From NCBI GenBank assembly GCA_021713395.1, contig JAKJJT010000001.1, positions 1 through 64,000 of the forward strand: a DNA stretch of 64,000 bases, read 5' to 3'. Positions 9,288-18,676 of the stretch are shown here, one piece after another. The position numbers and the translations under genes are program-made. How positions within the stretch are numbered: position 1 is the stretch's first letter; every line of letters begins with the position of its first letter. The notes below the pieces were generated by a model. That model saw nothing but the letters and a program-made list of their open reading frames with translations, did not search any database and was not told the DNA's origin. This stretch comes from Thiotrichales bacterium 19S9-11. Its GTDB lineage: Bacteria; Pseudomonadota; Gammaproteobacteria; Francisellales; Francisellaceae.

Positions 9288-10205
9288 TTAATTGGTACGG
9301 TTAAAATTAACCTGACTACTTTGCGTTAGTTGACAGGTTGCAGTTGAACCTGTGGTTGAGCAACTCATACTAGATGAACTTGTTGGAAAACTAAAATAGC
9401 CTGTTAATGCTGTTGAACTATCACTTGTTGATGTATAGGTGAGATAAAAAACAGGCACCATAAATGTCTCACTATTTAATATAATTTGACTAGTACCCAG
9501 ATTGGCTGAAACTGCATTGAGCTGATCTGTCGTTAACTGATATTGATTGGTATCAGTTTGTGTTATTGATGTGCAACTAGCATAGCTACTGTTACAAACT
9601 TTCAAATTATAAACACTAAAATTACTAAATTTTAAACTTAAAATTACGTCCGTTAGGAAGGTAAATGAAACTGTTGAAGTACTCGTATCATACTGATAAG
9701 TATTAGATGTATAATTATTTAAAGATAAAGTAACCAATCGGTCAGCCTGCGGAACCGGTGTTGAATAACCATAACCTGAATCATCACTATAACCTAAATC
9801 ACTATAAGGGCTTGACGTACTAGAATTATCTGACAACCCTGCTTGAGCATCTGGATTGCTCGTTGATTTATCTAATGAATCTGGCTTATCTTTACTATTC
9901 TGCTCTGTTGAGTAGTTATCTTTTTCTGTATTTTTCTCTTTTTGAGGCGCTTTAGGTTGACCGCCTGGTATAAAAATAGCACTTGAAGCAGCTTGCTTTT
10001 CTAACGGCGTCATCGGTGGTTTAGTTATTTCTTTTTTATCTCTTCTATTAGTATGTTCTAGTTGATCAACTTTTTGATCAATCATATCTAATTGCTGCTG
10101 CAATATATCAATTTTTTTTATTAACGCTTCTGCTTCTTTTTGATCAGCAATTAGTAAGCTACTTAAACAAGAACTGATAACAACAGAATAAAGTAATTTC
10201 ATCAT
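9288..10205 (-). CDS. Exported coiled-coil protein, unknown function
   Basis: I do not recognise a family. The product has 305 residues. A hydrophobic N-terminus (about 1-20) ending in LLIADQ looks like a signal peptide, followed by a heptad-like coiled coil (about 22-52) reminiscent of the trimerisation helix at the start of YbgF/CpoB-type proteins. A long Ser/Asp/Lys/Pro-rich linker (about 60-155) contains Tyr-Ser-Gly-rich stretches. The C-terminal 150 residues are Thr/Ser-rich and predicted beta-rich, with two Cys pairs that could form disulfides. Probably periplasmic or surface-exposed. It converges on plsY and is divergent from trhP. Confidence 0.72.
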   Translation of the reverse strand: MMKLLYSVVISSCLSSLLIADQKEAEALIKKIDILQQQLDMIDQKVDQLEHTNRRDKKEITKPPMTPLEKQAASSAIFIPGGQPKAPQKEKNTEKDNYSTEQNSKDKPDSLDKSTSNPDAQAGLSDNSSTSSPYSDLGYSDDSGYGYSTPVPQADRLVTLSLNNYTSNTYQYDTSTSTVSFTFLTDVILSLKFSNFSVYNLKVCNSSYASCTSITQTDTNQYQLTTDQLNAVSANLGTSQIILNSETFMVPVFYLTYTSTSDSSTALTGYFSFPTSSSSMSCSTTGSTATCQLTQSSQVNFNRTN

Positions 10206-10398
10206 CTATTATTTACTGCTAATTTATAAATTATCTACTTTATCATTAATTGTAATTGAAGCTTACTTAGATAAAAAGGCACAATTAAACTATTTATAGT
10301 TGCCAAATTAGCTATAAATTAGATACAATCGCTCAAACAAAACCAAATTAGCTGATCAAATTTAAAACAAAAATAATATAACTGGAGTTTCTTATCCC

Positions 10399-11769
10399 AT
10401 GAACTCACCTGAACTTTTATCACCTGCAGGCTCACTTAAATCAATGAACTATGCTTTTGCTTATGGTGCTGATGCTGTCTATGCAGGACAGCCTCGTTAT
10501 AGCCTACGAGCAAGAAATAATGAGTTTTCCACACTTGAGAAGTTAAAAGAAGGCATTGATCAAGCACACAGCCTAGGCAAACGTTTTTTACTTGCTAATA
10601 ATATTGCACCTCATAATGCAAAAATTAAAACCTACTTAAAAGACATTGCACCTGTCATTGAGTTACAACCAGATGCTTTAATTATGTCTGATCCTGGTAT
10701 GATGATGATGGTTCGAGAAAAGTATCCAGAGCAAGAAATCCATTTATCTGTTCAGATGAATACCGTTAACTATCAATCTGTTAAATTTTGGCATCAATCA
10801 CTTGGTATTAAACGCATCATTTTATCACGTGAATTATCTTTAAAAGAAATTGAAGAAATAAAAACACATTGCCCTAATGTTGAGTTGGAAGTATTTGTCC
10901 ATGGCTCTTTATGTATGGCCTACTCTGGTCGCTGTCTATTATCTGGCTACATTAAACATAGAGACCCAAATCAGGGTGTTTGTAATAATGCTTGTAGAAA
11001 CAAATATCAAGTTGTTGAAGCACACGAAGATGAATGGGGCAATGTGGAACCAACTTTAGGCGTTGGTGAGCCTTCGAAAAAAATTGTTTTAATTGAGAAT
11101 GAAAAAGAGTTAGATAAGCTTTCACCTATGTTTGAAGATGAACACGGCACTTATATTATGAACTCAAAAGATCTAAGAGCCATCCACCATGTTGAGGCAT
11201 TAACGAAAGCTGGTATTGAATGTTTTAAAATAGAAGGTAGAACCAAAAGCTTTTTCTATGCCGCAAGAACAGCACAACTTTATCGAAAAGCCATTGATGA
11301 CGCTGTTAATCATAGACCATTTGATATCTCTCTAATGGATACATTAGAAGGACTTGCAAATCGGGGTTATACTGAAGGCTTCTTCAGACGCCATGTCCAT
11401 GATGAATATCAAAAATATGAAAATTCCAGTTCTCAAAGTAAATCACAACAATTTGTTGGTGATGTTACTGACTATAACGCTCAAACGGGTAAACTTGAAG
11501 TTAATGTTAGAAATCGCTTTGAAATTGGCGATACCATTGAGCTAATGCTCCCTTCAGGCAGTCACACATTTACGCTTGATAATATGCTTGATCAGTATGG
11601 CCAATCAATGCCGATTGCAAAAGGTAGTGGCCATATTGCACATATTCATCTTGATAAAGAGTTAGATGAACGTGATGCAAAATATGCTATTTTAATTCGT
11701 CATTTTAATGCAGAAAAAAATATATCGAGCACCTCAAATACTGTGCAGCAATATGCACCAACAGAATAA
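10399..11769 (+). CDS. trhP: tRNA 5-hydroxyuridine synthesis protein, U32 peptidase family
   Basis: Very close in layout to E. coli TrhP (YegQ), a U32-family protein that hydroxylates U34 of tRNAs, the first step of cmo5U formation. The opening PELLSPAGSLKSMNYAFAYG aligns with the family start. The U32 signature is complete: VFVHGSLCMAYSGRCLLSGY followed by CNNACRNKYQV supplies the cysteines thought to hold an iron-sulfur cluster. The length of 456 matches TrhP (about 450). CTGGAG ten bases before the ATG is a good ribosome site. The older label of protease or collagenase is not supported for this subgroup. Confidence 0.92.
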   Translation: MNSPELLSPAGSLKSMNYAFAYGADAVYAGQPRYSLRARNNEFSTLEKLKEGIDQAHSLGKRFLLANNIAPHNAKIKTYLKDIAPVIELQPDALIMSDPGMMMMVREKYPEQEIHLSVQMNTVNYQSVKFWHQSLGIKRIILSRELSLKEIEEIKTHCPNVELEVFVHGSLCMAYSGRCLLSGYIKHRDPNQGVCNNACRNKYQVVEAHEDEWGNVEPTLGVGEPSKKIVLIENEKELDKLSPMFEDEHGTYIMNSKDLRAIHHVEALTKAGIECFKIEGRTKSFFYAARTAQLYRKAIDDAVNHRPFDISLMDTLEGLANRGYTEGFFRRHVHDEYQKYENSSSQSKSQQFVGDVTDYNAQTGKLEVNVRNRFEIGDTIELMLPSGSHTFTLDNMLDQYGQSMPIAKGSGHIAHIHLDKELDERDAKYAILIRHFNAEKNISSTSNTVQQYAPTE

Positions 11770-11824
11770 AAAATACTTTATTCATTGACTCTAGTTATAA
11801 TTACTGATAATTTTTATCTGAAAT

Positions 11825-11885
11825 GAAGCGCTGATTTGAGCTAACAGCTTGCGAGCGCTATATAAGTTCGGCTAAAGCGGTAAAT
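11825..11885 (+). promoter_or_regulatory. Probable SAM-II (SAM-alpha) riboswitch
   Basis: The stretch resembles the known SAM-II aptamer. P1 is formed by AGCGCT (11827-11832) and AGCGCT (11854-11859). The loop opens with GATTTGAGC and closes with the CTTGC segment. Downstream, TATATAAGTTCGGCTAAAG corresponds to the conserved AU-rich linker and GCTAAA of the class. GCTT in the loop (11847-11850) can pair with AAGC (11875-11878) as the pseudoknot. It sits 95 bases before metN, a methionine-transport gene, which fits SAM control. Unlike many SAM-II elements it does not directly abut the start codon. Confidence 0.8.
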
Positions 11886-11980
11886 TTTTTATTTTTAGAT
11901 TTCCCCTATTACTTATAGCCTAACTTAAACTGTAATTTAAGATATCCACTTTTTAATGCTTAATAGAAATAGGTGAGTAT

Positions 11981-13027
11981 ATGATTGAAATTCAAAATGT
12001 AACAAAAACTTATCAGACAAGCAAACAAAGCCAACCTGCTTTAAAAGCTGTTAATTTAAGCATTAATAAGGGAGAAATTTTTGGCATTATTGGAAAAAGT
12101 GGTGCAGGCAAAAGTACACTAATTCGAACATTAAACTTACTTGAGCGCCCCACATCTGGAGAAATCTTAATTGATGGCATTAATATGACCCGTTTACAAC
12201 AAAATCAACTTCGTCTACAACGCCGTGAAATTGGTATGATTTTTCAACATTTTAACTTATTCTCATCACGAAATGTTTTTGCTAATATTGCTTACCCACT
12301 TGAAATTGCCTCTAAGAATAAAGAAGAGATAAACAAACGTGTTTATCAACTAATTGATTTAGTGGGACTGCAATCACAAATTAATCATTATCCTGATGAA
12401 CTTTCTGGTGGCCAGAAGCAACGTGTTGCAATTGCAAGAGCCCTTGCTTTGAACCCTAAAGTGCTTTTATGTGATGAAGCAACTTCTGCACTAGATCCAC
12501 AAACGACAAAACAAATCCTTAATTTATTGAAAAAAATCAATCAGACACTTAATATCACAATTGTCTTAATCACACATGAAATGGAAGTTGTTCGTGATAT
12601 TTGTCATCGTGTTGCAATTATTGATGATGGTCAAATTGCTGAGTATGGCAATGTTATTGATGTCTTTACTACGCCTAAAACAGATATTGCTAAAACACTA
12701 ACTGAAAGCACCATGAAACTATCTCTACCAGATAACTTCAGACACAAACTAATACGTACTCCCAAAGAAGGCTTAATGCCTGTATTAAAGCTAACTTTTT
12801 TAGGTAGTAGCACACAAGAACCAATCATTGCAACTTTAACACAAAAGTTCGATGTTATTGCTAACTTACTCCAGGCTAATATTGACTTAGTTCAAAACCA
12901 AGCCATTGGCATTAGTATTTGTCAATTGTTAGGTGAACCAGAAAATATTACCCAAGCATTAGAGTATATTCATCAACACAATATCCAAACTGAGGTTTTA
13001 GGCTATGCAGCAATTGATGCTTTCTGA
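11981..13027 (+). CDS. metN: Methionine ABC transporter ATP-binding protein
   Basis: MetN, the ATPase of the methionine importer, 348 residues. Walker A GKSGAGKST (about 38-46), the signature LSGGQKQRVAIARAL and Walker B VLLCDEATSALD are intact, followed by the H-loop TH. The C-terminal 80 residues (about 265-345) form the NIL domain, which in MetN binds methionine and causes trans-inhibition. The start has AGGTGAG just upstream. Its 3' end overlaps the next gene by up to 23 bases, indicating translational coupling, and a probable SAM-II riboswitch precedes it. Confidence 0.96.
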   Translation: MIEIQNVTKTYQTSKQSQPALKAVNLSINKGEIFGIIGKSGAGKSTLIRTLNLLERPTSGEILIDGINMTRLQQNQLRLQRREIGMIFQHFNLFSSRNVFANIAYPLEIASKNKEEINKRVYQLIDLVGLQSQINHYPDELSGGQKQRVAIARALALNPKVLLCDEATSALDPQTTKQILNLLKKINQTLNITIVLITHEMEVVRDICHRVAIIDDGQIAEYGNVIDVFTTPKTDIAKTLTESTMKLSLPDNFRHKLIRTPKEGLMPVLKLTFLGSSTQEPIIATLTQKFDVIANLLQANIDLVQNQAIGISICQLLGEPENITQALEYIHQHNIQTEVLGYAAIDAF

Positions 13028-14471
13028 AGTTATTTTATCAACATGGCAAACCATTTATATGGTTTTTTTATCTTCTGTTGTCTCTATACTCTTAGGGCTT
13101 ATACTCGGTGTCTTATTATATTTATCTGCTAAAAGTAAAAGCATTAAAGCACGCCTTTTTAACGCAACACTTGGTGTCATTGTTAATGCAACACGTTCTG
13201 TACCTTATATTATTTTAATGATTCTTTTAATTCCATTAACCGTGTTTATTATTGGTACATCAATTGGCACAAATGCATCGATTATTTCTTTAACAGTTGC
13301 TGCGATTCCATTTTATGCGCGCTTAGCAGAGTCAGCGATTAATAAAGTTGATTACGGACTAATTGAAGCAGCAGAGTCTATGGGCTCAACGCGCTTACAA
13401 ATTATTTTTAAAGTCTTATTACCTGAAGCAAAAACACAACTAATTACTGGTGCAACTTTAACGGTTATCTCTTTAATTAGTTACTCTGCCATGGCTGGCG
13501 CTGTTGGTGGTGGTGGCTTAGGTACACTTGCAATTCAATATGGCTATCAGCGTTTTAATCTAACAGTTATGTTAGAAACTGTAATTATCTTAATACTCAT
13601 TGTTCAAATGGCACAATCATTTGGCGACCATCTAGCAAAACTAAAGTCATTAAATAAGCTTTATGCCATTACATTTATTCTAGCAATTGGCAGCATTGCT
13701 CAAATTATTTATACAAATCTACCTCAGCGTGATACAGCCTTAAGTATTGGTTATTCATCTGGCCCTATGACAATCGTTATGGAGGCTGCTCAACAGGTTG
13801 CAAAAAATGACTTTGGCATTAATCTGAAACCTATTGCATTTGATGATTATAATTTACCAAACCGAGCATTAGCTTCAGGTGATATTGATGCCAATGCTTT
13901 CCAGCACATTCCTTTTTTAGAAGCTGAAATTAAAAATCATGATTATAAAATCCAAGCTCTCGCTAAAACATTTATTTTCCCAATGGGTTTATACTCAACA
14001 AAGATTCACTCAATTACAGATCTACCAATTGGCGCGCATGTAGTTATTCCTAATGACCCAACCAATCAAGGCCGCGCCTTAATGTTATTAGAAAAAGCTG
14101 GCGTTATTAAATTAAAACCAAATACCAACTGGAAATCAACAACAAGTGATATCGCATCTAACCCATTAAAACTTAAAATTACAACTTTAGATGCCGCACA
14201 AATTACAAGGATATTAAATCAAGTAGATCTCGCAGCGATTAATAATGACTTTATTGCTCAAGCAAACTTAAGCCTAAAAGATGCAGTTTTTGTTGAACCG
14301 AAAAGCTCACCATTTGCAAATATAATTGCCATAAGAAATCGTGATAAAAATAACCCCGTATTTAAAAAGCTAGTTGAAATTATGCACTCTCAAGCTGTTA
14401 TTCAAGCAGCAAATAAAGCATTTCCAAATGATGCTGCCATTCCTGCATGGCAGATAAAATCTACTAAATAA
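13005..14471 (+). CDS. metIQ: Fused methionine ABC permease and substrate-binding protein
   Basis: One 488-residue polypeptide joins two normally separate parts of the methionine importer. Residues 1 to about 215 are MetI: five hydrophobic helices and the EAA-type coupling loop (EAAESMGSTRLQIIF...LPEA). A further membrane helix (about 222-242) then leads into a MetQ/NlpA-type binding domain (about 247-488) starting near LSIGYSSGPM. The fusion removes the usual lipoprotein signal: the linker helix tethers the binding domain to the outer face. MetI-MetQ fusions are known in Francisella. The start overlaps the metN stop; ATG 13005 and 13017 are both possible. Confidence 0.93.
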   Translation: MQQLMLSEVILSTWQTIYMVFLSSVVSILLGLILGVLLYLSAKSKSIKARLFNATLGVIVNATRSVPYIILMILLIPLTVFIIGTSIGTNASIISLTVAAIPFYARLAESAINKVDYGLIEAAESMGSTRLQIIFKVLLPEAKTQLITGATLTVISLISYSAMAGAVGGGGLGTLAIQYGYQRFNLTVMLETVIILILIVQMAQSFGDHLAKLKSLNKLYAITFILAIGSIAQIIYTNLPQRDTALSIGYSSGPMTIVMEAAQQVAKNDFGINLKPIAFDDYNLPNRALASGDIDANAFQHIPFLEAEIKNHDYKIQALAKTFIFPMGLYSTKIHSITDLPIGAHVVIPNDPTNQGRALMLLEKAGVIKLKPNTNWKSTTSDIASNPLKLKITTLDAAQITRILNQVDLAAINNDFIAQANLSLKDAVFVEPKSSPFANIIAIRNRDKNNPVFKKLVEIMHSQAVIQAANKAFPNDAAIPAWQIKSTK

Positions 14472-14565
14472 TAGTTTCAACCTTAATCAAGCTCAGGTAG
14501 ACTAGCTTAGAATATAGTTTATGCTAAAATTGCTGAAGATGACTTAAGTAACCTAGGAGTTTACA

Positions 14566-15408
14566 ATGAAATTCTTAAAAAAAATTGCCTTTATATCAAT
14601 TGCTGCTGCAGTCTTAACAAGTTCTGTTAGTTTCGCAGCTGAACCAACTGATATGAATTCATCAGATCATAACCAAACAATTTCACTCATTCAAAAGCTC
14701 ACTCAAAATCAAGCAATTGTTAGTAAACAGTTTGATGCCATTGACGGCTATAAAGGCTATGTTATTGAACCAAAAACTGGCGGCCAAAAACAAATTATTT
14801 TTTCAGACCCATCTGGTAACTTAATCTTAGGTACAATTATTACACCAGAAGGTAAAAATATCTCTGAAGAGTATAATCAAAAATATGTTGTTGCACCAAC
14901 TGCTAAAACTGCATTTGAGAAGGCAGCCCAGACAAACTACATTACAGAAGGCACTGATAAAGCCAAACATAAAATGTATATTATCTTTGATCCGAACTGC
15001 GCCTACTGTCATCTACTATATAAAGAACTCAGTCAATCTAAGTTAATAGATAATGGCACCTTACAAATCCGCTGGATCCCAGTTGGCTTTATTAAACAAG
15101 ATAGCACTGCTAAATCTGCAGGCATACTATCTGCAAAGGATAAAGCAAGAGCATTAAAAAATGATGAGCTAAACTTTGACTTAAAAATGGAATCTGGCGG
15201 TGCAACGCCCCTAAAACAAACTGCTGAAAATCAAATTTTCTTTGATCAAGTAAAATCAAATAATGAATATGCTTTAAGTAACGGCTTTAATGTCACGCCA
15301 ATTTTAATTTATAAAACAACAGACAGTGCTTATACTTACACACCTGGCTATGTCAATAATGAACAATTTAAAAACTTAATGACATCTGTCTCTGATTCTT
15401 GGAACTAA
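14566..15408 (+). CDS. Periplasmic thiol-disulfide interchange protein, DsbC/DsbG family
   Basis: A 280-residue periplasmic disulfide isomerase or reductase. The signal peptide spans about 1-24 and ends SVSFAA. A DsbC/G-like N-terminal dimerisation region (about 35-110) leads into a thioredoxin-like domain whose active site is NCAYCHLLY (C145 and C148). The cis-proline loop is seen as NVTPILIY near residue 247. Sequence between the domains favours DsbG over DsbC (bulky insert and KSAGILSAKDKARA helix), but I cannot decide. AGGAG lies upstream of the ATG. The pcs gene begins 18 bases downstream, so the two may be co-transcribed. Confidence 0.88.
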   Translation: MKFLKKIAFISIAAAVLTSSVSFAAEPTDMNSSDHNQTISLIQKLTQNQAIVSKQFDAIDGYKGYVIEPKTGGQKQIIFSDPSGNLILGTIITPEGKNISEEYNQKYVVAPTAKTAFEKAAQTNYITEGTDKAKHKMYIIFDPNCAYCHLLYKELSQSKLIDNGTLQIRWIPVGFIKQDSTAKSAGILSAKDKARALKNDELNFDLKMESGGATPLKQTAENQIFFDQVKSNNEYALSNGFNVTPILIYKTTDSAYTYTPGYVNNEQFKNLMTSVSDSWN

Positions 15409-15426
15409 CCTTATAAGTTTCTACAT

Positions 15427-16152
15427 ATGAAATATCACGCTCAAAAGCTTTATGCTTATTTAATTCATGGTTTTACTTCCATTGGTGCAGTCTTAGGTGT
15501 ACTTGCATTAGTTGCAATTTCAAATGAACATTATCAACTTGCTTTTGCCTACATGGCCATTAGCATTATTGTTGATGCCTTTGATGGTACACTTGCAAGA
15601 ATGGTTGATATTAAAAAACTCGCTAAAGTTGATGGCGCTCTACTTGATAATATCATTGACTTTCTTAATTATGCAGTAGTCCCCGCTTACTTCATTATGA
15701 GTACAACTCACCATGGATCAGTGCCTGAAGTCTGGCAGATTCCTTGTATGATTATGATCATTATGGCCAGTTGCTATCAATTTGCACAAGTTGATGCAAA
15801 AACAGATGATCATTTCTTTAAAGGCTTTCCAAGCTACTGGAACATTGCCATTTTCTATTTATACTATTGGCAGTTTCACCCAGTAACAAATCTTTGGATC
15901 ATTGCGATTTTAACCATTTTTACTTTTATTCCGATTAAATATATTTATCCATCGCGTATGACACATGTAAGCCATAATAAATATCTTGTAATATTTATGT
16001 TTACTGCAACTGTTATCTGGGGCATTGCAACTATTCTACTTCTTTTTACCTATCCTAAACAACAACTGATTTTAAATGGTATATGTATTGGCTATATCTT
16101 ACTTTATTTCATAGTTAGCCTCTATCGTACCATAAAACCTTTAGAAAAATAA
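15427..16152 (+). CDS. pcs: Phosphatidylcholine synthase
   Basis: A CDP-alcohol phosphatidyltransferase of 241 residues with about eight hydrophobic segments. The catalytic motif begins at DG (53-54) and AR (57-58) and continues with G70, D74 and D78 in VDGALLDNIIDF. The spacing between AR and G is longer than in PssA or PgsA and is typical of Pcs, which condenses CDP-diacylglycerol with choline in one step. Overall length and the FKGFPSYWNI segment also fit Pcs. Phosphatidylcholine made this way requires external choline, fitting a eukaryote-associated lifestyle (inference). Confidence 0.9.
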   Translation: MKYHAQKLYAYLIHGFTSIGAVLGVLALVAISNEHYQLAFAYMAISIIVDAFDGTLARMVDIKKLAKVDGALLDNIIDFLNYAVVPAYFIMSTTHHGSVPEVWQIPCMIMIIMASCYQFAQVDAKTDDHFFKGFPSYWNIAIFYLYYWQFHPVTNLWIIAILTIFTFIPIKYIYPSRMTHVSHNKYLVIFMFTATVIWGIATILLLFTYPKQQLILNGICIGYILLYFIVSLYRTIKPLEK

Positions 16153-16217
16153 TTTTCACCATTTTATGCTTGAAAAATATCTGAATTTAGATAGAATTGA
16201 TTGAGATTTTCCATCAA

Positions 16218-16294
<77 letters not shown>

Positions 16295-16316
16295 TTTTAA
16301 CTAAATTCTCAATAAT

Positions 16317-16332
16317 CAAAACGTTTGTTTTG
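16317..16332 (+). terminator. Possible terminator hairpin after the tRNA
   Basis: CAAAAC (16317-16322) pairs with GTTTTG (16327-16332) around a GTTT loop, 22 bases after the tRNA. It is AT-rich with a short, imperfect T tail (TTATAA), so it is a weak candidate. Confidence 0.3.
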
Positions 16333-16403
16333 TTATAAATCAAATCAAACTATTTAGCATGTCCTTCTTATACTTAAAAAATTAATATTTAGGAATGATT
16401 GCT

Positions 16404-16901
16404 ATGAGATTTAAAACAGTACATGCTTCTATAAAAAAAGGTAAATTAAACTCTTTGACACCTGATGTTTTATGTAACTTTGGCCAAGCTTATTTAAATG
16501 AATTTATATCAAAAAATTGCTTCTTTATGGCAGTAAATAATATCTTTAGAATACATCAAAATGAATCTTATGCTCGTGAGTTAATGAGTTTTAAAGATGA
16601 ATTCCCTAATGCAGATGGAAAAGATTGTGCCATCAAATTATGTGATATATTGAGTAAATTAAATTGCCATGGTGATTTATCAATACAAATTATGAAATTA
16701 TTAAATAAAGTACTAAATTCTGACGTTTGGCACTATCAATGTTATGATGAGAACAGTGTAGAAGCATTAATTATTGAGGTATTTCCAGATGAGATTGCTA
16801 CTATATTTAGATGCATAATAGAGAATCCTAAGTCATCTCCTTCAATATTTGAAAACCATTGTCATAATTCAGATTTAGGACATGCTTTTTTTCATAATTG
16901 A
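16404..16901 (+). CDS. Hypothetical protein
   Basis: Not recognised. The product is about 165 residues, Cys-containing, predicted mostly helical, with no signal peptide or membrane segment. AGGA at 16391-16394 is ideally spaced for the ATG at 16404; the ATG at 16395 directly abuts it, so the later start is preferred. It is flanked by the tRNA gene upstream and the acetolactate synthase gene downstream. Position next to a tRNA and lack of recognisable relatives would fit a recently acquired or lineage-specific gene, but no integrase or direct repeat of the tRNA 3' end was seen. Confidence 0.6.
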   Translation: MRFKTVHASIKKGKLNSLTPDVLCNFGQAYLNEFISKNCFFMAVNNIFRIHQNESYARELMSFKDEFPNADGKDCAIKLCDILSKLNCHGDLSIQIMKLLNKVLNSDVWHYQCYDENSVEALIIEVFPDEIATIFRCIIENPKSSPSIFENHCHNSDLGHAFFHN

Positions 16902-17011
16902 AACATTCTAACGCTGTAATTTACACTACTTGTAATCTATAGTCGCCTTGAAAGAAGATTCGATAGTTTCTATAGTATTTTTAGATATTTATGCTTTGGG
17001 TAAATGAATAT

Positions 17012-18676
17012 ATGGACAGTAAAAATATAAAAAACGCATCTGATCTTTTTATTAAGGCACTAGAAAATGAAGGTGTTAAAAGAATTTATGGTGTGCCAGG
17101 CGAAGAGAATTTAGACTTACTGGAGGCATTAAGAAAGTCTTCAATTGAACTTATTTTAACTCGCCATGAACAAGGTGCTGCTTTTATGGCAGCGACTTAT
17201 GGCCGTTTAACAGGCAAAACAGGTGTTTGCTTATCAACACTTGGACCAGGAGCAACGAACTTAGTAACAGGAGCGGCTTACGCTCAATTGGGTGGCTTTC
17301 CATTTTTAATGATTACCGGACAAAAGCCTATTAAACACAGTAAACAAGGCCAATTTCAAATCGTTGATATTGTTAGCATGATGAAGCCTTTAACAAAGTA
17401 TGCCAAACAAGTTGCAAATATCAATATGATTCCTAGCATGGTTAGAGAAGCTTTTCGTCAAGCAGAAGAAGAGCGACCAGGCGCTGTACACCTAGAACTA
17501 CCTGAAGATATTGCTTGTGAGCTAATTGATAAACATACACCCCCTATCTTTAAGCAATCAGTTGTTGAAATTCCAACTGCAACTGAGCATGCCATCGATC
17601 AAGCCGTTACTATGATTCATCAAGCAAAATATCCATTATTACTTATTGGTGCTGGTGCTAATCGTAAAGATGTTCGTCAAAGTGTATCTGCATTTGTTAA
17701 ATCAACCGGCATTTATTTCTTTAATACACAAATGGGTAAAGGTTGTGTTAATGAACATTTAGATCAATTTATTGGGACAGCTGCATTATCAGATAATGAT
17801 TATATTCATTGTGCAATAGATCGATCAGATTTAATTATCAATGTTGGCCATGATGTCGTCGAAAAACCACCCTTTTTTATGAATCACGGCCATAAAAAAG
17901 TGATTCATGTTAACTATAGTTCAGCTATTGTCGATAATGTGTATTTCCCACAACTAGAGATTATTGGTGATATTACTTCTTCAGTAGATCGCCTAAAAGA
18001 AAAGTTAGGTTATGTTAAACATGATCATCAGTACTTTGCTAAAATTAAAAAAGAACTTGATCACCATATTGATGAATATGCACAAGATAATAGTTTTCCA
18101 ATGAAACCTCAAAGACTTGTTAGTGATATTAGAAAAGTTATGCCTGATGATGGCGTTATTGCATTAGATAATGGCGTTTATAAAGTTTGGTTTGCAAGAA
18201 ATTATTATGCATCTGAGCCTAATACTATACTTCTTGATAATGCATTAGCAACAATGGGAGCAGGCCTACCTTCAGCAATGGAGGTTGCACGTCTTTATCC
18301 ACAAAAAAAAGTCATGGCAATTTGTGGCGACGGTGGTTTTATGATGAATTCTCAAGAACTAGAAACAGCTGTTCGATTAAAACTCAATTTAGTCATTTTA
18401 ATTCTCAATGATAGCGCCTATGGCATGATTCGCTGGAAGCAATATGGCATGAATTTCCCTGACTATGGCCTTACATTTAATAACCCTGATTTTATTACCT
18501 ATGCAAAAGCTTATAACGCATCTGGACACAAAGTAGAAAGCACAGATGAATTAGTACCATTAATTAATCAATGTTTTGGTAGTGGTGGTGTACACTTAAT
18601 TGATTTAGCTGTTGACTACTCTGAAAACACCAAAGTCTTAATTGATGAATTAAAAGAAAAGGTTTGTATCTTATGA
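17012..18676 (+). CDS. Acetolactate synthase large subunit, catabolic (AlsS) type
   Basis: Thiamine-diphosphate enzyme condensing two pyruvates to 2-acetolactate. From the ATG at 17012 the product is 554 residues; an in-frame ATG at 16991 would add seven. The catalytic Glu is E53 in TRHEQGAAF, and the ThDP-binding motif reads CGDGGFMMNSQELETA with the closing NDSAYG. The absence of a nearby small regulatory subunit (ilvN) or other ilv genes, and general resemblance, favour the FAD-independent catabolic AlsS class. The gene is coupled by an ATGA overlap to an aldehyde dehydrogenase, so the natural product could differ from acetoin; an oxalyl-CoA-decarboxylase-like role is not supported. Confidence 0.82.
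   Translation: MDSKNIKNASDLFIKALENEGVKRIYGVPGEENLDLLEALRKSSIELILTRHEQGAAFMAATYGRLTGKTGVCLSTLGPGATNLVTGAAYAQLGGFPFLMITGQKPIKHSKQGQFQIVDIVSMMKPLTKYAKQVANINMIPSMVREAFRQAEEERPGAVHLELPEDIACELIDKHTPPIFKQSVVEIPTATEHAIDQAVTMIHQAKYPLLLIGAGANRKDVRQSVSAFVKSTGIYFFNTQMGKGCVNEHLDQFIGTAALSDNDYIHCAIDRSDLIINVGHDVVEKPPFFMNHGHKKVIHVNYSSAIVDNVYFPQLEIIGDITSSVDRLKEKLGYVKHDHQYFAKIKKELDHHIDEYAQDNSFPMKPQRLVSDIRKVMPDDGVIALDNGVYKVWFARNYYASEPNTILLDNALATMGAGLPSAMEVARLYPQKKVMAICGDGGFMMNSQELETAVRLKLNLVILILNDSAYGMIRWKQYGMNFPDYGLTFNNPDFITYAKAYNASGHKVESTDELVPLINQCFGSGGVHLIDLAVDYSENTKVLIDELKEKVCIL

Noticed and set aside
11886-11980. Classical terminator between the riboswitch and metN
   Set aside because: Only a weak AT-only stem (CTTAAA/TTTAAG region) is present; not enough to call.
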